A stretch of DNA of 64,000 nt from Baylisascaris procyonis. Its lineage: Eukaryota; Nematoda; Chromadorea; Rhabditida; Ascarididae. The position numbers and the translations under genes were made by a program. Below the pieces are notes generated by a model, which did no database searches, was not told the DNA's origin, and saw nothing but the letters and a program-made list of their open reading frames with translations. Shown piece after piece: positions 1 through 11,939 of this stretch. Numbering within the stretch: position 1 is the stretch's first letter; every line of letters starts with the position of its first letter. Location of the stretch: positions 1,285,001 through 1,349,000 of the forward strand of contig JAZARR010000200.1 in assembly GCA_037389465.1 (NCBI GenBank). Direction: 5' to 3'.

Positions 1-38
1 TATAATATTGATTTTGAAAGGTATTTTTTTAATTTCAG

Positions 39-295
39 GTGGTTGAGGTGGAATGTAATAAAGCTCTCAGCTATGTGCAATCAATATCAAGCAAAGTGAA
101 TGTTGATGGGATGGTATATGCTTTTCTACTTGGTTATAGTGCTAATTTATGAATAATTTTTATTCATTTAATTATTGTTTCAATTGTATTTCAAATATTG
201 TTTTTTTTTTCTTTTATTTTACTTTAAAGATGAGATCTATAAATGGAGACTATTACTTTGGGTACTCGAAAACTAGCAATGTCGAAGTTCCATAG
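39..295 (+). CDS. 3' end of an unidentified gene (two putative exons)
   Basis: A short exon at 39-113 follows a good acceptor (TTTTTTAATTTCAG ending at 38). It is open in one frame only and reads VVEVECNKALSYVQSISSK followed by VNVDGM. A possible donor GTATAT follows at 114. A second exon after TTTAAAG at 230 would continue in phase 0 (starting MRSINGDYYFGYSKTS) and stop at 293-295. An alternative is that exon 39-113 reads on to the TGA at 150-152 without splicing. I recognise no domain or family. The gene would start left of the window and converge on RRP9. The first exon is more credible than the second. Gene identity is unknown. Confidence 0.35.
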
Positions 296-374
296 AAGAG
301 AATAGAAGGGATATGGTCGTAACGCCGAAGTTCTTTGAACGGAATTATTCGCTATAAGGTCTATAACTTACTTC

Positions 375-488
375 CTACATCTACAGTACTCTAGGACTTT
401 ACCACCTACTTGATACCTACAGTACTCGTTGGACTTTACTACCTATTTCATACCTACAGTACTCATAGGACCTGACTACCTACCCACC
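375..488. repeat. Three-copy 36-37 bp tandem repeat
   Basis: Three head-to-tail copies begin near 381, 417 and 454. Each contains CTACAGTACTC followed by a GGACTTTAC-like segment and ACCTA. The array lies just downstream of the putative stop of the first gene, so it may fall in its 3' UTR or flank. Confidence 0.75.
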
Positions 489-1152
489 TGAGTTGACAAT
501 ATGAGCTAACAAATCGAAGGAACAAAAGTAAAGCACAATAATGGTTCGTATAGTTAAGCGTTCATCGATGCTATCGTGGTGTTTCGTTTGCCACTTCGCA
601 AAATTTTTGATCTACATTTTTATTGATTGATCTAATCGATTAGATTGTTCTATGATCAATATACCTCTATATTAAATATCAACTAATTCTATCTCTTTTT
701 CTCTATAACTTTTTTTTTTCAATTATGATCTCTATGTGGTTCAATTATTTCATTTCGTTGATTATATTTATGCATCTTCAAATATAAATTTCTCAAATTT
801 TTATCGTTCTCGTAAATTGTGAACATATTTAATACCGTTGAACTGGGGGATAAAGTGGAGAGGGGAGGGAGGGGGAGGAGGGGATAAACCACAAAAATAT
901 TAAAATATGCATCCGAGTACGGTGGGATATAATCCAACCATCTTTTACCCAAAAGGTCGCCAATGCTCCTCATCTGTTACTCTTGACGTTAAATCAAACA
1001 ACATAAATATTTATACCAGCCAGTTAGGCTGTGAATGAAACCAGAACTGCAAATCAAGTCTAAGCGTAATAAACAAAGGGGCTTTCTTTATTAATTCACA
1101 AGTTATATCTATTCTTACATCATATAAAATGGCTTTATTATATACCTACAAC

Positions 1153-1154
<2 letters not shown>

Positions 1155-1245
<91 letters not shown>
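1155..1245. repeat. (TA)n microsatellite
   Basis: About 45 uninterrupted TA dinucleotides. Confidence 0.97.
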
Positions 1246-1249
<4 letters not shown>

Positions 1250-2470
1250 TATCTTAACAACTCAACAACAAAACCAACAATAACAACACAATGAACAATT
1301 AAATACGATGTGACAAAGTTTGCAACAACATAACAACACATAAAAACCTGGTGTAAAAAATAATCGAGCTACCCACTACAACAGTTTTAACTTTTGTGGT
1401 TATTCCCCCTCCCGCACCCCACCCTCAAGAAAATTTTCGAAAGTAAACTTAAAATTCCCCATCAAGAACCCCGACATGTCCAACACTGATGTATCAACAC
1501 ATCCCCATACCTTCGAAGGGAGCCTTTTACCCACCAGATGGGTACTTTCTATTATTCGAATCACCTAAATGCATTCCACACTTTTTTTTTTAATTTGGTA
1601 GGCTAAATATAAAACAGCCAAAAAATCTTTACTTTTAACTACTATCTACGATCGTATATAAACTTATAAGGGAACAACGAATTGAACTCTTGAAATATAT
1701 GCGAACAAAAATGCACCGATCCGTTCGGTATATTTAGTATGAAGGGAACTTTAAAGTCCATTACAGTTGACAGTGGCCGGTTAATAAAGGGCAAAAAGCT
1801 TCATAAAGCTCTACTGGAAAATGAAATACAATAAAGGCAGCCGCAATCGGCTGGCACAGCTTGTCAATCAACATAAAGCGATCCGCTTATTACCAAATCC
1901 ACATCATGCATAGAAGTGTGTAACAAGATTGTCGCATAATAACGCCTCTTACGTTTGATATTCATACCAAAAATTAAATCCCTTAGCAATATTTGATAAA
2001 TTATTTCTTCGATCAACTGATCGACTTATATTCACTTAAATAATATTTAATTTAGATTGAGTAAGTCTTGGATTTAATTTCCTTTTTTTCCCAATCTTTG
2101 CTTCCTAAGATAGAGTCGTAGAACGTTTCCCGTTAAGATTCAACCATTTTATTCGAACAATAAGTTTCTAGATTATTGAATAATGCTTCCAACGAATTTA
2201 CCGATCGTTTTCTAAAATATTTTCTTAACTCCCCAAACTTTTACATACACAATTTAAAGAATATAAATATAACGCTGAATCCTTTTCAATAACACGCTAA
2301 AAATTAAAAAAAGTGGATGATTCAGTAACTTAAAATTAAAAAATATCCCTTCGAGTATTTAGGAAATAAAGAATCATTCAAATTTCGCACTTCACAACAA
2401 CTAATATCACCTCTAACCATCTAATTTTTAAATTCTGAGTCTTAATATCCAACTGTTTAAACAGTTCACC

Positions 2471-2476
2471 TTTATT
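2471..2476 (-). terminator. Possible poly(A) signal of RRP9
   Basis: AATAAA on the minus strand about 265 nt downstream of the RRP9 stop codon. It is assigned only by position; no cleavage site is visible. Confidence 0.3.
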
Positions 2477-2739
2477 AACATCTAAATAAAGCGTTCACTT
2501 CAATATACCCAACTGATATTACCTCTTACCACATACTCTCTCCAAAGTCGAGAAGCGTTTCCTTCAACCTACAACACCCAAAAAAGGTCAAGATCCGGAC
2601 ATAAAAAGGTCAAAAAAGGTCACATTTCGGGGCCGCTTCGAAGCTATGAACATGTTTCATCACTACCTTTCATCACCTTCCTTCATCCTCTCCCATGTTG
2701 TCCTACCCTCAAAAATGGGACTAAAATACGTTATCCCCA

Positions 2740-5700
2740 CTATTCCTCAGCGTATTTCAATGGAATAAGTGCCACAACATTTCTTGCATTTGTTTTAGTC
2801 CACCATCGACCACTTTTATGCTCTTGGCCAACAGCGCATACCAACTCTTCACCTTCATCCGAGAATTTCATACAGTTTATAAAACCTGCCTGCAAAAAAA
2901 AATTTTTTTTTAAATTGAAAACTTCAAATGAAACGCTCACATTTTTCAATAATTATAACAATAAAAAGCTAAAAAGATTATTAAGAAGCTCATTTTTCAG
3001 GATATTTCAATATAAAATCTCATCATAATCTTATATAATCGTAGGTTATATAATTATTGAAAGTATTATTCCATGGGAAGATCAGCGAGATGGCGGGGAA
3101 TTTTTAGTGAGTGAAACAAGATAAAGACTTCAACTATCATAAAAAAATTACCGATGAATCTCGAACTGAAAATCCTGGAAGAAACCGCGATACCAACATT
3201 TCTCTACGGCTCAAAGATGCGAATATCAAGCAAGTGCACATGCTTTTGGCAGTGACGAAGAAGAAAATGGGAACAATCCGAACCAAATTGGTCGACCGGG
3301 AAGTGAAATCGAAGGGTAAAACAAAATTAAAGAACTGGATGACCGAAGGCGGAATGAGGAAGCTTAGATAAACCGTGAAGATATCACGATCGGAAACGAC
3401 GAATGAGTGGGGAGAATGATCGAATTGACGCTACGAATAGGCAAAAGAAGTAGAGGTCGACATGCAATGGGGTGGAATGGTCCTCTAAGGAAGACTGAAG
3501 GAAACGGTAGAATGAGAGAAGGATTCAATCAGGAACAAGTGGAAATGACATGGGGGGACATTTAATGCCTCGCTGACTAAAGAAAAATAAAGTAAAGTGA
3601 TGAAACAAGCTAAAAACATTTTAATTGATAGCAAGTAGATGATCTGAAAAACTATCGCTTCTCATCGAATGTATTGTCGATTTTCATGGATCGCCGAAGT
3701 ACTTGATGCCTTTTTCTGAATGCTCAAAACGACTAGCAGTTAGGGGTAGTGAAGCCTTTCCGTCGACTCCCTAAAATCCTGAGTTTAGTGATGTAGGAGA
3801 CCAAAGGTCAAACAGTGATGCATCCCGGTCACGTTCAACCACCTAAATAATTAATGAAAAAAAAATGCACTACGAGTGGCTGATATACAACGCGGATGAA
3901 AGCAATAAAACCACAAACCAATTCAAAAGAGAAGATATTCTCCACGGATTTATAGTCATCGGCAACTTTCCAGAAGCGAACGTAACCATCCGAAGAACCG
4001 GAAACCACCAAATCTGTATATCGTCTAGCTGCGACCGATACGATCCAATTTTGTTGTCCATCTGCTCCTCGACCATGAGCCTCCTTTTGCTCACATACTG
4101 GTTTCTTCTTAAATATCGACCAGATGCATAAGCTCCTAAAAACATCCTTCTTACAAACGGGATGTGATGCGGCGCTCTAAATATCCAAGGAAGTAGGTTT
4201 CCTTCAGCGTCGTCCTATATTCCTTTAGAATCTTCCAACGGAAAAGAAAGTTTCCTTGACATCTGTTGACGGAAACGCTCGATACCGACCCTCCCCGTCT
4301 TTGCAAGCTCTGTTGTCCTCAACAAAACCATGAAAAATGAACTGTACTACCAGTAAGTCTGGATCTGACAGGTAAGGAGACGAGGAAAAGGTTATGCTAC
4401 TATACCAATAGCTACAGGATGGTAAATAGAATAAATAATCCATCAGTCCAAATATGGAACAAGAGAGGACGAACGGCGGGACTGAACTTCTTAACCTATT
4501 ACCTGAAGGTAAAGGAACAAAGAGACAAGACGGACAACTTACCAGCAAATTACATGAAAATCTTCAACAAATAAAAGAAAGCAATAAGCATACCCATCGG
4601 CTGATCCCGACACAAAATGTTCATCATTAATAAACGCTACACAATCAATACTGATCGATGATGCAAAACCATTGAAAACGAGTTGACTCTCTTCAGCTAC
4701 CTTCCATAAACGAACTGTTCGATCTTGACCACCACAAGTCAAAACACGCTCTCTAAACAAGTATTCTTTAATTGTTATATATATTAAAAGAGATGATTTC
4801 AATGAAACTGGGAGATGATCTCCGATTTAAGTCATAACTCCGCTTTCAAGTTAAACGCTCAAAATAAAGGGAATATTTTCCGCCAAGGATTCCACAGGTC
4901 CCAAGGAATACAAAAACTTCCCTTCTTTGTAATGATGGCCCAATATTAATGTAATATTAGACTTATTACAAGAAGCACTCCTAACATAATCCTTATTTAC
5001 AGCCATAATCTCACATCAATGCATATCCCACAAATTCCGGAATGAAAGACCGATCAATAATATTGATTTATTTGTAGATCAATTAATTCAGTCACCTAAC
5101 CAATACCAGAAGGTACCATTTCAATAAATGAACTTACCTTGATAAAACATCGATATCAGTGACCGTATCAACATGTCCAAACATAGTATCTACATATCCC
5201 ATTTGATCTAAATCCCATGCTTTCACACTTCTATCACGTGAACAACTAAATAATTGTTGAGTACCAATTCGGAATGCAAGTCCTGCAAATCTATCATTTA
5301 ACAGCATCGAAATAACACAACAATATCATCGAAAAGAAGTGCTGACATATGATCCTTATACGACATTTGAAATTTAAAATCACAAAAATATTTGAAAATT
5401 CTATAAACTGCTCAATTGAAAATGCAATACAACCATGTACAATTGATAATAAAAGTATTCATAAAGTAGTAACGAACGACTGCTCATAAAATTCTATTAA
5501 AATTTCCATCAGAAGACCATCAAGAAATCTAAATTTCGCTAAATAAAACAGTTTGATTTTTAATATCTTTATAAAAACACGACCTACATCGGGCTGAAGA
5601 AGGCCATAATAAAAGGGGCTACAGAATTTAACTAATGGTCGTTTCGCGATACTGCTAAAATTTCAGGCGCTATTGAAAGGTCGACCACCCAAGTAGTTTT

Positions 5701-8700
5701 TTTTAGTTTTATCACAACGCTTTCATTCAAAAAAGAGACAAAAAATTCCAAGAAATAGCTTCCATACTATATTAAATCGAAAAATAAATGCACTCTTAGG
5801 ATGGCTGAACTAAAGTAAATGAATTTATTACTGCACAAATTTTCGCTAATTCTCTCTCATAGATTCCTGAATCATTTGGGAAAGAAATTTCGAGCGTCTC
5901 GCCATTTGCATATATACTGCTTTAATTTTTTGCATTTCCATATCTACTTTTAGTTCAATGGAGTGTAATATATATTTGAAAATTCAAGAAAAAATATTTA
6001 AAAAAAAGATCGTAAAAGTTTGGAAATAAACAGAAAAAAAAGAAGAACAAAACAAGCACAACCTTCAAAAAAAAAAAAAAAAACCCACGATCAATACCTG
6101 TAATAGCGTTTTTATGACCTGTTAATTCTTTTATCAACTCCAAGTTAGCAAAATTCCAAACACGAATCGTCGCATCCACTCCTCCACTCACTAAAAATCG
6201 ATCACCCGGCGATATTGCGACAGCAAAAACTTGTCCCTTATGACATTTGCCATTTTTCTTGTCGTATTTTAATGTAGCAACCTTTTTACCTTCCTCGACA
6301 TCATCTGAAAACAAATCGAATCGCCTTATCTCCTTTAGTGTAAATCAGCAATAAAAATACCCCGTACCAAATGCGCCATCTTTTGTCTAATATGGGCCGC
6401 CTATCAAATTTCTTGATTAAAAGTTCGATTCAAGTTTATTTAAAAAAAAAGAAGAAGAAAAAAAATCCAATTACGTAATCTTCTCATTATAAACATCCAC
6501 TACGAAAACGAATTAAAAAAAAAAAACGACCTATAAGATAACAGAAAGCCAGGCAACTAGCACAATAAAATAAAATCAAAATAAAAGAAATTCAATGAAA
6601 CCAACATTTAACAATTGTTGCATCCTTCGAACAACTACATATATATCTTGAATCGTGCGATATCGCTACAGCCACTATCGAAAATCTATAACTTTAAAAA
6701 CAATTTTAGTGCATCTATCCGACAATCGTACACAACAATAAACTCAATAAATACTAAATGATTAAAAAAATATTTCTTTAATTTTATAGAAAGCTGTTTT
6801 CAATTTTTTTTTCAAGTTTTCAGTTCAAGAGCAGGTGGCATGCAAACTTAAAACTTGCTCCGGATTCCAATTTCCAGTGGCCATTTTCATTGAGAATATT
6901 CATCTTAAGTTTATATATTTCAATAAACAAAAAAACTGTTGACAGCATCACTCATCGCCTTTTCTCTTTACTCTCATTGACAATAAAATAAGCGGCTGTG
7001 TGAAGATCCATCTGTTATTGGTCTCGGAGACCCCTTAAAAGACCTCGGGGGATTCTACAAGGATCCCCTTCCCGCCCCATATAGGCAAAGAAAAACAGTC
7101 ATTTACATATCACGATGTGGTGAAATAAACGTCCTGCATTTTAACGAAATAAAAAAATGATGCAAAAATAAAAATTTAATATAAAAATGCAAATTTTGAT
7201 TATTGACGGAGATTTTTTTTTTTTTGGAATATAAACTTCCTCTATGAATCTCCAACATCTTCAATTAAAGCAATCACGGTATTTGATTCTCAAAAAATAT
7301 AGCTAAAGAACATTGCAAAATGCAGGAAACTCAGATTTCTGTAGGAAATCCTCTGAAATATCCTCGGAAAAACATCCGAAACCTCCTCGGAAGAAAAGAA
7401 ACATCCTGCAATCGACGACTCGATTTCGAGTCTATCCTTCCAATTTCCTAGCCGATTTATGATTCAATAAACTCAGGTAAAAGGTGACTCACCTGTGAGC
7501 TCTATATATAACGACCGAGTCTGCAGTTTTAGCCGATTTTGCGACACGTCTATGTAGTGTAGCGACATGTGAAAGTGCCTCCTCTTTGAGTCGATGTGCT
7601 ACAGCATCTTCATCACCTTCGCCACCTTCTGCCTTTTCCTCTTCCTGAAGACTTTCCTAGCAAAATTATTTAGATCACATATCCCTCAGATATACTGAGC
7701 GCTTTATGACGCAATCTCATGAAACATTAAAACTCCTCCATCGGCTCCGGAAGTCAGCAACTAAAACTCCTCCACAGGCTCCGGAATCCAGCAGCTAAAA
7801 CTCTTCTATAAGCCCCAGAAGTCAGCATTGTCATCGATGTCCCAAGATATGAGTGGGCATGATCCGATCTAATTCTACCAAGATTTGGTTACGAGTTCAA
7901 TTGTTGATTAGGGAGTAGCCGAATCGGGGAAACAAACTTTTCCTATTGTGTTTTACACGCATTTGCGACATCAATTCGAAATAAAGCTGCAAAAGTGAAA
8001 GGCTTTAAATTCATCTATAATTCAAGCTCGTAAACAACGATCAACGGATCCGTTATCAACATCCCTCAATATTCTTTAAATAAATTGCAACAATTAAAAA
8101 AAATTTTTTTTTGAAATAACCAACCCGAATATTGGCAAGTAATTGTTTTGCTTTTCGAAATGCCGTTTCTTGTACATTTTCGAATTCATCGTCACTTTGT
8201 TCGGCTATATCGTTTATTTCATCCGTTGACAAATCTTCGTCGGAAGAAACTTCATCGTTTTTGAGAGACTTTTTTTTCTTTTTAAGAATTGGATTTGAGG
8301 AATGACGATTTTGTTTGAACTGAAAAAAATATATTTTTTAAATCAATGAAAATAATTAGTAAAAAATTGATAAAGTTAGGTAGACAAATGGAATAATTAT
8401 AAATGAATATGAAAAAAAAAAACCAAACTTTTTCCATCATCAACGAAATTAACCCAATCAAACATAAATATAAACAAAAAACCCCCTATAGGTACACCCT
8501 GCAATCATAAAACAAACAATATAAAACCGATTCCACGCCTAAATATCTATCTACCTATTGCAAACATCACATTGTAACCACTAGGTCTATAGGTATGCAA
8601 CGGTGAACGCCTGTCTTAAAGACATATTTCGTCTATTCATTCATTTCAGGTGCAACAAAAATTTCTAAAATTTCAAAGTTAGTGGAATAAATTATACAGG

Positions 8701-8933
8701 AAATTTAAAATGAATTGTAAAGTATTAAAAAAAAAAAAGAATTGATAAATGAATGATAAGGATTTTTTTTTTTGAAATTATTATCTCTACTGACATTCAT
8801 ATTCCCTACATTATCTCCTAATTCATCATATCACTTCACAAAACAAGCATTCTGATAAAAAATAAAACACCTTTCGTTTCGCAATCGCCGCGTCACCTTT
8901 TTTGCCTCCATCTCTAATGAAGAACGACGGCAT
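2740..8933 (-). CDS. RRP9: RRP9 / U3-55K, U3 small nucleolar RNA-interacting WD40 protein (9 exons)
   Basis: Coding exons in transcript order: 8871-8933, 8125-8319, 7493-7656, 6606-6691, 6098-6304, 5138-5282, 4594-4752, 3919-4135, 2740-2889. They sum to 1386 nt, in frame, for 461 aa (human RRP9 is 475). The protein has a charged N-terminus with acidic Ser/Asp/Glu runs (VSSDEDLSTDE; EQSDDEFENVQE), the family segment ESLQEEEKAEGG, then WD40 repeats from about residue 140. Diagnostic stretches are SCSKDATIVK, VSGGVDATIRVWNF, SCSRDRSVKAWDL, VLTCGGQDRTVRLWKVAEE, VSGSADGSLCIWSIFKKKP, VSGSSDGYVRFWKVA and the terminal GFINCMKF...VGQEHKSGRWW. These match the U3-55K family along its length. Known role: nucleolar U3 snoRNP component that binds the box B/C motif and acts in 18S rRNA processing. 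Donors of introns 2, 4 and 8 have T at +3 (GTTGGT, GTTGGT, GTTTGT). For intron 8 a slightly shifted donor/acceptor pair adding one residue is also possible. The first exon is weakly conserved, so the start is less certain than the rest. Confidence 0.95.
3130..3600 (+). mobile_element. Degenerate LINE-like reverse-transcriptase C-terminal remnant
   Basis: Inside the last RRP9 intron, antisense to the gene. One frame reads LELKILEETAIPTFLYGSKM, resembling the segment after the RT domain in non-LTR elements (usually ...VLPTLLYGSETW). Downstream, in shifting frames, come LAVTKKKMGTIRTKL, RSRGRHAMGWNGP and DSIRNKWK, in the order expected for the 3' part of a LINE ORF2 (LQVTQRAMER..., RGRPxxRW..., DRxxWR). 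Stops and frameshifts break it, so it is dead. No poly(A) tail or target duplication was found. The assignment rests on short motif resemblance only. Confidence 0.4.
7728..7828. repeat. Three-copy 34-bp minisatellite in RRP9 intron 2
   Basis: Copies start at 7728, 7762 and 7796, each beginning TAAAACTC and containing GGCTCCGGAA-like sequence followed by CAGCA. The period is exactly 34 bp, with about 15-25% divergence. Confidence 0.85.
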
Positions 8934-11792
8934 ATTAGAACCGAATAGCGTACCTCAACAATTTATAAAAAAATTATTTACTAAATTAAATGATTTCATA
9001 AAAAGTGTCCAAACATAAAAAAACATAAATAAATAAAGATTGTTTTAAAGAAATAAACAATTGGCATAGACGAAATGACTCCAAAAAGAAGGATATTTGA
9101 AAATGAGGTTCCAACGCAAGAAAAAAAAGGCCACCCCTATTCCCAATGAATTTTGAATGGTGTTCAATACCCTTTCCATCTCCCACCCCTCCAGAAGGAA
9201 TATCAGTCGGGTCCACCTATTCAAAGGACCCGATACCCGTCAAATAACCGAAACGTAAAGTAAACAGAAGCCGGACATCAGAGACCTAGTCAAGTACTGA
9301 TTTCACCCTCAAACAGCTTTATTTAAAAGGTTCACTCATAGATACCTTATACAACTATAGACACCTTAAAACCTTAGACACCAATACTCGTCATAATCAT
9401 ATATACGCAACTATAGGCACATGGGTGAATGCTTCCGCCACCGTCGATTCTGTGATATGAAAGCCGGAAGTAGGGTACTGATGGAAAACAATAGAACAAA
9501 AGTTTGCGGAGAGGTGGGAAGAAAAATTCCAAGGGGATGAGACGACATTCAACCGAATGCGCACTACTCAAATCATTTGGCTCGGGCAACATCCTTCCTT
9601 GAAATGCCCCATGTCTGGGTTTATTACCTGTACTGACTAAAAACATCTGTGACAGCGACCTCCCAAGTTACAGATTGCTCGAAACAATGGGTTCTTTACT
9701 ACCTGTCAGGAAATAAAAAAAAACCGAAATATGGGTTACTTCGAAATTCAAGCCTTCACCGAGGGTGGGCTGTTCCGGTCACTTCGTTGAGAAAAACGAT
9801 TTGCGGAACGTCAGTGGCAAAGGTCTCATTTTACTATAAGGAATGGTCACTCCTTGAAGATGGTTTTATATAATAGCCATAAAACTCCGGTTAAAACCAC
9901 AAATGCACCATGCAACTATATATGCTGAAAGCACCTTGTGTGCTCGTTGTTAATGCACGATGATCGAATGCCTTGTATTCTACTACGACCTAAACGCGTG
10001 ACCTTTATTGCTTGACCTCAAGTTCACGTCCTCAATAAAGCAGCCCTTATTTCATGTCTTTTTCCGTACAGTAGATATAATCATCAGGTTTTGCGTATCG
10101 CCACTAACTATGTAAAAATCTTAGGTCATTTTTTCGAATACATTAAATTCAAAAGCAGAGGTCAAACAATACAGAATTTCAAGTAAATATGCAACAATTA
10201 CACTGGTAACCAAGTTGTATATTTGTTACAAATTTATTCATTTATATTAAAGCTTCATAAGTAAGCCTTGAAGGAAAAAACATCTACAGGTAAGTAACGG
10301 ATACGTTCCATTGAATGCCGATACCATAAACTGAATTGAAAAACACCTCCATAGCGAACGCATTTCGTAGAAAACATGGAACTTCCTTTTTTTTTAAATA
10401 ATTAGACCTACCTCAAGGAAAAGGCACGATTCCCACCTTAAAATTCCAACTGGCTAAGCCAATTAATGGTCAAATACATAAAAAAAGGAAAATGTCCAGT
10501 AATGCGGATGAAAAAAAAACCAATAGAATATATAAACACCTGTCAATTCCCGGTCGCTCACAAGTATCGACCCGAAAACGTCGAATTTTTATGAATGAGG
10601 GCAATTTACCCCTAACTAATTAAATATTCCGGTATTTAATGGCATAAGTGAGATTACCTCTTGAGAACATTTATAATTAAAGGTTATACTTTTATTAATG
10701 TAAAAATATTAAAGAAAAAGAATGAAATAACACAATAAATGCAAATAATTTTGTAATTATTATAATATACCGTTCGATCACAGAATTATAAACATCTGAT
10801 AGATCAAACATCGCATTATTGTTATATATAAAGAATTTGAATAAAATCAACAGTAAAACCTTATAGACTTTATTAACCATAAACGATTATAAAGGAAAAA
10901 AATCTCGAGATTTCCGGAAATTTAGAAAAATGCTTCCATTCTTGAGGTTCTACCTAAGGTGCTTAAATGAACTGATATATGATAAAACTCTCCAAGACTC
11001 CGGAGTCACCAAAATTAAAAGTAAATTCGACCTATGGAAACTGCTATACACTCAAAGGTCTACAGTGTTGTTTACCAGGGTGTGCTGTAGGCAATGGTTA
11101 CTTGCGAATTCCTTTTCGAATATTCGTGACCGTAAAACTATGAACATGATTCAGGGATGAATTATCGAAAACACCTACCCCATTCTTAGCGCAGATATCT
11201 GCCAGTGCTAATTTTTGTGAATGACACAGAACGAAATATTGGCCGCTTCTGACTTAGTATTTTTCGACTTTATGATGGCACGGATGCGACACACAATTAG
11301 GGGGAATTATGCTTTGAACTTTGAACTTTGACCTTTCCTGCGGCTAGCAATATGCTAACACAGGTGTTCTGAATATCTTCTAGGTAGGCTGAACTAAGCT
11401 ATAGTATTCGACAGGTTAGATTTATTGAACATTTGCTGACTTAGTATGGACGTATCTATGATTTTTGATTGACTTATCAGGGTATCATCCCATTATAACC
11501 TGGGGAACATCTAAATATCCCCCAATCATCCCAAGTGGAAAATATTGCACTCTTATTATTACTGCAATAATATAAAGCATTGAAATATATGCTAAACAGG
11601 AGGATAACAATATATTTTTGTAAGTATACCTGAAGATTTGAAATGCAAAGAATTAAAACGTGAAGAGATTTGAATTTTGACAATGACGCAAAGGTAGATT
11701 AACTGAGAAAAACAAGCAAAACATTATAAACAAATCTGCATCACCAGGTTTCTTAAATATTTGTGATGTGTACGCATATATAAACAGTTAAG

Positions 11793-11862
<70 letters not shown>

Positions 11863-11939
11863 TGTGGAAACTACATAAAAAACTTTCGAATAACATAATA
11901 AATGAATATAATGAAAGTAGAATTCAGTCATTGTAATCT
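8934..11939. other. Intergenic region between U2AF1 and RRP9
   Basis: Both neighbours are on the minus strand, about 3 kb apart. The 9250-10030 part is less AT-rich and has short open frames on both strands (up to about 90 codons), but no splice context or recognisable protein supports a gene. A (TA)n tract lies just beyond the U2AF1 stop. No RNA gene was recognised. Confidence 0.5.
11794..11860. repeat. (TA)n microsatellite
   Basis: About 33 TA units, 80-150 nt downstream of the U2AF1 stop codon and so probably in or next to its 3' UTR. Confidence 0.97.

Larger units (their letters stand above)
296..2739. other. Intergenic region between convergent genes
   Basis: No coding exon could be supported here. 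It holds the 37-bp array, a G/A-rich stretch around 848-885, a long (TA)n tract at 1155-1245 and AT-rich sequence. A TTTATT at 2471-2476 reads AATAAA on the minus strand, about 265 nt beyond the RRP9 stop, and is a possible poly(A) signal. Confidence 0.5.

Noticed and set aside
4225..4548. 107-codon minus-strand frame in RRP9 intron 7
   Set aside because: The flanking RRP9 exons join directly (ADG-SLCIW) across it and it shows no WD40 features.
9374..9873. Open frames on both strands between RRP9 and U2AF1
   Set aside because: No similarity, no splice signals in phase and overlapping frames on both strands.
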